Of a stretch of 7,473 nt of DNA, positions 4,700 to 7,473 are shown one piece after another (position 1 is the first letter of the stretch; every line of letters starts with the position of its first letter). This stretch comes from CAYTOF01 sp964439435 (lineage in GTDB: Bacteria; Bacillota; Clostridia; Oscillospirales; QAMX01), in NCBI GenBank assembly GCA_964439435.1, contig CAYTOF010000085.1, positions 1 to 7,473 of the forward strand. Direction: 5' to 3'. Both the position numbers and the translations under genes were made by a program. A model generated the notes under the pieces. The model made no database searches and was not told where the DNA came from. It saw only the letters and a program-made list of their open reading frames with translations.

Positions 4700-7114
4700 T
4701 TATTTTTTGATTTTTTTCATAAACTGTCCTGCAAAGCTCTCCATCATTTTCTTTTCGCCGTCTTTGTCAAATTTTATCAGAAGAACGGCATCACCTGACA
4801 GTTCCGTACGCGACAAAACAAGTCCCCTGCCAAATCTCTTGTGTTCTACATTTTCTCCGGCGGCAAAGTGTTCCGCAGTGGCAGACTTATGCTCTGCAGA
4901 GGATATACCTGCTTTTTGGCTTTTAAAGTCGTGTCCGGATTTGAACAGGGTGTCCATACTCCCTACCGCATAGTCGGAGCGGCGATAGTTGTTCCGGCTT
5001 TCATCGGAGTAATAACCGCTTTTTTGCTGTGATTTTCTTTCAATGCATTTTTCAGGGATTTCATCTATAAAGCGCGAGGGGGCATTAGCCGTAGTTCTGC
5101 CAAAGAGAGTTCGCCGCGAGGCATAAGAGAGAAAGAGTTCGTCCTTTGCCCGTGTGATGCCGACATAAGCAAGCCTCCTCTCCTCTTCCATGCCATTTTC
5201 GCTTTCAGTACTGCGGATACCGGGGAAAATGCCCTCTTCCATACCCACTATGAATGTCTTTGGGAATTCAAGCCCCTTGGCAGAATGTATAGTCATCAGC
5301 TTTACAGCGTCTGCATTTTCGTCGTAGGAGTCGATATCCGTTATCAAAGACATCTCTTCCAGGAATCCCGAGAGTGTCGGAGTATCTGCCATGCGCATAT
5401 AGTGCACGATGTTTGTTTTGAGCTCCAAAATGTTTTCAAGACGCGTTCTGTTTTCGTCAGTGGGCTTGCTTTCCAGGGCATATCTGTACCCGCTTTTTTC
5501 CATTACCTCGTCATAAAATTCATCCAGGGGTAACTTGGCTGATTTTTCAAAAAGCGACAAGATTATATACGCAAAACCCTCCATTTTAGTTGCCGCTCTT
5601 TCCGAAAGCCCATATCGCCTTGCACTCTCCAGCACTTCAAAGGGCGTGATGTTGTTCTCCTGGGCGGCTCTCAAAGCCTCGGAATAGGATTTTTCTCCAA
5701 TACCCCTTGCAGGGGTATTGACAATACGGCTCAAACGCAGTGTATCCGCAGGGTTGTTTATCACCTGCAGATAGGACATCATATCTCTGATCTCCATTCG
5801 GTCAAAAAACCGTATACCGCTGATTATCCTATAGGGCACACCGTTGTATCTGAATGCCTGCTCAATCGCATTTGACTGTGCGTTCATCCTGTAGAGAACT
5901 GTATGCTCCCCCCAAGTGCTGCCTTTAGCGGTGTTGTTGATAATCGTCTCCGCCACAAAAGAGGCCTCTCCCTGCTCGTCTGTCGCCTCATAAAGCACTA
6001 TGCACTCGCCGCCTTCTCTGTCTGTCCAGAGGTTTTTCCCTTTTCTCACCGGGTTGTTTTCAATAACGGCGTTGGCAGCGTCCAAAATCAAAGAGGTGGA
6101 GCGGTAATTTTGTTCAAGTCTGAAGATACGCGCATCGGGGTAGTCCTTTTCAAAATCCAAAATGTTTTTCACATCAGCTCCGCGAAAAGCGTAGATGCTT
6201 TGGTCGTCGTCCCCCACCACGCAGAGATTTCTGTGTGGTTTTGCCAAAAGATTTACCAATGTGTATTGGGCAAAGTTCGTGTCTTGGTACTCGTCGACGA
6301 GTATATGAGTGAATTTGGAGCAATAATACTCCCGCGTGGCCTCACTCTGCTTTAAAAGCTTGACAGTTTGTATTATCAAATCGTCAAAGTCCATAGCATT
6401 GGACAAAAGCAGTCGTTCTTGATAGATGGCGTATATGTGCGCAGCGGCTTCACACCTGATATCATTGCCGCTCTCCTGGAGCATTCGAGCCGGGGAAAAG
6501 AGTTTGTCTTTAGCTTCGGAGATGAGCTTTGCCATATCCCGTGGGTTGAACTCTTTTTCACTGTAAGACAAAAACTCCATACAGTCTTTTATTAGGCGCA
6601 CTGTGTCGTCGGTGTCATAGATCGTAAATGAGGGTTTATATCCAAGCAGCCAACAATCTCTGCGCAAAATTCTGGCACAAGCTGAGTGAAAAGTGTATGC
6701 CCATATACCGCTGCCGACATCTCCCAAGACATTGTCAATCCGTGAACGAATCTCACCGGCTGCCTTGTTTGTGAAGGTTATGGCAAGGATGTTCCACGGG
6801 TTGATTGTATTCACCGCCAACCACTGGGGCGGTGGTGTTGTCCCCTTCCGTGCATGTTTTTCCAGCTCCGGGATGTTCTCCTCCACTACACGCAGGGGGA
6901 TTTGTTCGCTCTCATATGCATCACCGTATTTTATCAGATAGGCTATCCTGTTTATCAGAGTTGTTGTCTTGCCGCTGCCGGCACCCGCAAGAACCAACAC
7001 AGGCCCCGAGGATGCGAAAACAGCTTTGCGCTGCTCAGGGTTTAAAAAATTGTATTCGTTTTCAAGTATATTTTTCCTATAAGCAAGGTATTTCTTTTTC
7101 GAGTTTTTTTCCAT
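4700..7114 (-). CDS. pcrA: ATP-dependent 3'-5' DNA helicase, PcrA/UvrD family
   Basis: The 804-residue protein is a complete superfamily 1A helicase that unwinds DNA in nucleotide excision and mismatch repair, clears replication conflicts and strips recombinase from DNA. Motifs occur in order: Q-motif FLNPEQ (Q28), Walker A AGAGSGKT (43-50), Ia AITFTNKAAGEI (111-122), TFHS (141-144), II VDEYQD (273-278), III GDDDQSIYAFRGA (301-313), IV QNYRS (335-339), V MTIHSAKGLEF (607-617) and VI RRLAYVGITRAK with arginine finger R655. The C-terminal segment (about 754-797, ENVEHKRFGRGLVL) matches the Tudor-like domain of PcrA/UvrD, which in homologues binds RNA polymerase. An insertion of about 40 residues (63-104) separates Walker A from motif Ia and helps explain a length above the usual 720-750. 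A GAAAGG ribosome site lies six bases before the ATG. It is expressed from its own promoter; no ligA or pcrB neighbour is visible. Confidence 0.96.
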   Translation of the reverse strand: MEKNSKKKYLAYRKNILENEYNFLNPEQRKAVFASSGPVLVLAGAGSGKTTTLINRIAYLIKYGDAYESEQIPLRVVEENIPELEKHARKGTTPPPQWLAVNTINPWNILAITFTNKAAGEIRSRIDNVLGDVGSGIWAYTFHSACARILRRDCWLLGYKPSFTIYDTDDTVRLIKDCMEFLSYSEKEFNPRDMAKLISEAKDKLFSPARMLQESGNDIRCEAAAHIYAIYQERLLLSNAMDFDDLIIQTVKLLKQSEATREYYCSKFTHILVDEYQDTNFAQYTLVNLLAKPHRNLCVVGDDDQSIYAFRGADVKNILDFEKDYPDARIFRLEQNYRSTSLILDAANAVIENNPVRKGKNLWTDREGGECIVLYEATDEQGEASFVAETIINNTAKGSTWGEHTVLYRMNAQSNAIEQAFRYNGVPYRIISGIRFFDRMEIRDMMSYLQVINNPADTLRLSRIVNTPARGIGEKSYSEALRAAQENNITPFEVLESARRYGLSERAATKMEGFAYIILSLFEKSAKLPLDEFYDEVMEKSGYRYALESKPTDENRTRLENILELKTNIVHYMRMADTPTLSGFLEEMSLITDIDSYDENADAVKLMTIHSAKGLEFPKTFIVGMEEGIFPGIRSTESENGMEEERRLAYVGITRAKDELFLSYASRRTLFGRTTANAPSRFIDEIPEKCIERKSQQKSGYYSDESRNNYRRSDYAVGSMDTLFKSGHDFKSQKAGISSAEHKSATAEHFAAGENVEHKRFGRGLVLSRTELSGDAVLLIKFDKDGEKKMMESFAGQFMKKIKK

Positions 7115-7144
7115 TCTTTACCTTTCTGATGTGTGTTTGAATGC

Positions 7145-7165
7145 GTTGTTCTTATTTTGAACAAC
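7145..7165. repeat. Perfect inverted repeat in the pcrA leader
   Basis: GTTGTTC (7145-7151) and GAACAAC (7159-7165) are exact complements around a 7-base AT-rich centre. The repeat lies about 10-30 bases downstream of the predicted pcrA start site and about 30 bases before the ATG, so it could be a repressor operator or an RNA hairpin. It is not the Gram-positive LexA box, whose half-sites point the other way (GAAC-N4-GTTC). No binding protein is recognised. Confidence 0.5.
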
Positions 7166-7181
7166 AAATAATGTGAAAATT

Positions 7182-7210
7182 AGTTTATCACACTTGAAAA
7201 TACCTGTCAA
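7182..7210 (-). promoter_or_regulatory. Extended -10 promoter of pcrA
   Basis: On the - strand, a perfect TTGACA (7205-7210) lies 17 bp from TAAACT (7182-7187), which is preceded by TG one base away, an extended -10. Transcription should start near 7175, leaving a leader of about 60 bases. A TGTGA-N11-TCACA inverted repeat (7172-7192) overlaps the -10 and start site and may be a regulator site or coincidence. Confidence 0.75.
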
Positions 7211-7270
7211 TTGAGGTAAAATAAGTTTAAAGTATATGTTTTATCAATGTATATTTGCACAAGGAGGTTC

Positions 7271-7290
7271 TCGGCACGATTATCTGCCGA
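7271..7290. repeat. Small GC-rich inverted repeat
   Basis: TCGGCA (7271-7276) and TGCCGA (7285-7290) are exact complements around an 8-base loop. It stands directly after an AAGGAGG sequence (7261-7267) on the + strand and before a tandem duplication of AATGACAC (7292-7307). There is no T-run on either side, so it is not a standard terminator. Confidence 0.35.
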
Positions 7291-7304
7291 AAATGACACA
7301 ATGA

Positions 7305-7473
7305 CACTCAAAATACACGAAAAAAACTAAAGTCTTCTCTTCGCTCTTATCCAACACACCCCAACCCATCCGCCACCTTTCGTGTCTTTCGTGCCTTTCG
7401 TGGTAATAAACGATTCTTCTCAGTCACCAAGAATGCCGTGGATATCTGAACCACGAACCACTCAAAATACACG
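7305..7473. repeat. Gene-free region bounded by a 15-base direct repeat
   Basis: The 15-mer CACTCAAAATACACG occurs at 7305-7319 and again at 7459-7473, 154 bases apart, with the second copy ending at the last base of the window. Between them lie a pyrimidine-rich stretch, the tandem CTTTCGTG units (7376-7402), and inverted matches to these: ACACGAAA at 7315-7322 pairs with TTTCGTGT at 7378-7385, and CCACGAA at 7451-7457 pairs with TTCGTGG at 7397-7403. No reading frame of note is present. The pattern resembles dispersed noncoding repeats built on CACGAAA/TTTCGTG words that I recall from other bacterial genomes. It could be a repeat element or a miniature mobile element, but no transposon ends or target duplication can be proved from one copy. 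Confidence 0.6.
7376..7402. repeat. Three tandem 9-base units (YCTTTCGTG)
   Basis: CCTTTCGTG (7376-7384), TCTTTCGTG (7385-7393) and CCTTTCGTG (7394-7402) follow one another without gaps and differ only at the first base. They form the core of the repeat-rich right end of the window. Confidence 0.85.

Noticed and set aside
7145..7165. SOS (LexA) box upstream of pcrA
   Set aside because: The half-sites are GTTC then GAAC with a 7-base centre, opposite in order and spacing to the Gram-positive LexA site GAAC-N4-GTTC.
7261..7331. Small gene or leader peptide after AAGGAGG on the + strand
   Set aside because: The ATGs at 7293 and 7301 open only 3 and 9 codons, and both are too far from the ribosome-like site to be supported.
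7305..7473. CRISPR array
   Set aside because: Only two copies of a 15-base repeat occur, 154 bases apart, with tandem units too short and too close for spacers, and no cas gene is nearby.

Overview
The window looks like a piece of a Clostridia chromosome (Bacillota), probably near the Oscillospiraceae/Ruminococcaceae. The evidence is a GGGtGRT-family C-terminus, a perfect CIRCE operator in front of a small heat shock gene, a PcrA helicase with an insertion after Walker A of the kind I recall from that group, near-consensus sigma-A promoters in AT-rich spacers, and strong Shine-Dalgarno sites. The placement is inferred from protein and promoter character, not from a search.

Layout, left to right. 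(1) Bases 1-124 (+) hold the last 40 codons of a GGGtGRT protein, followed by a hairpin terminator shared with the converging operon. (2) Bases 238-2915 (-) hold a two-gene operon. A membrane-anchored phosphodiester glycosidase (NAGPA family) comes first, and 11 bases later a lipoprotein with a beta-propeller resembling glycoside hydrolases. Both carry a long Thr/Ser/Pro-rich linker between the membrane anchor and the folded domain, so they probably act together outside the membrane on a glycan or glycan-phosphate. (3) Bases 2916-3167 are a divergent promoter region. (4) Bases 3168-3929 (+) encode a HAD-family hydrolase with an altered motif I. (5) A bidirectional terminator at 3974-3999 separates it from an Hsp20 gene (4013-4456, -), whose consensus promoter overlaps a perfect HrcA operator. 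(6) Bases 4700-7114 (-) encode a complete PcrA/UvrD helicase with a well-formed extended -10 promoter and an inverted repeat in its leader. (7) Bases 7211-7473 contain no gene but several short direct, inverted and tandem repeats. One 15-base repeat copy ends exactly at the window edge.

The genes do not form one pathway: a surface-glycan operon sits beside housekeeping and stress genes, each with its own promoter. I found no mobile element gene, CRISPR array, tRNA or rRNA. I see no clear new multi-gene system. The best candidates for novelty are the paired Thr-linker surface proteins, the CxxC-bearing small heat shock protein under HrcA control, and the repeat cluster at the right end.
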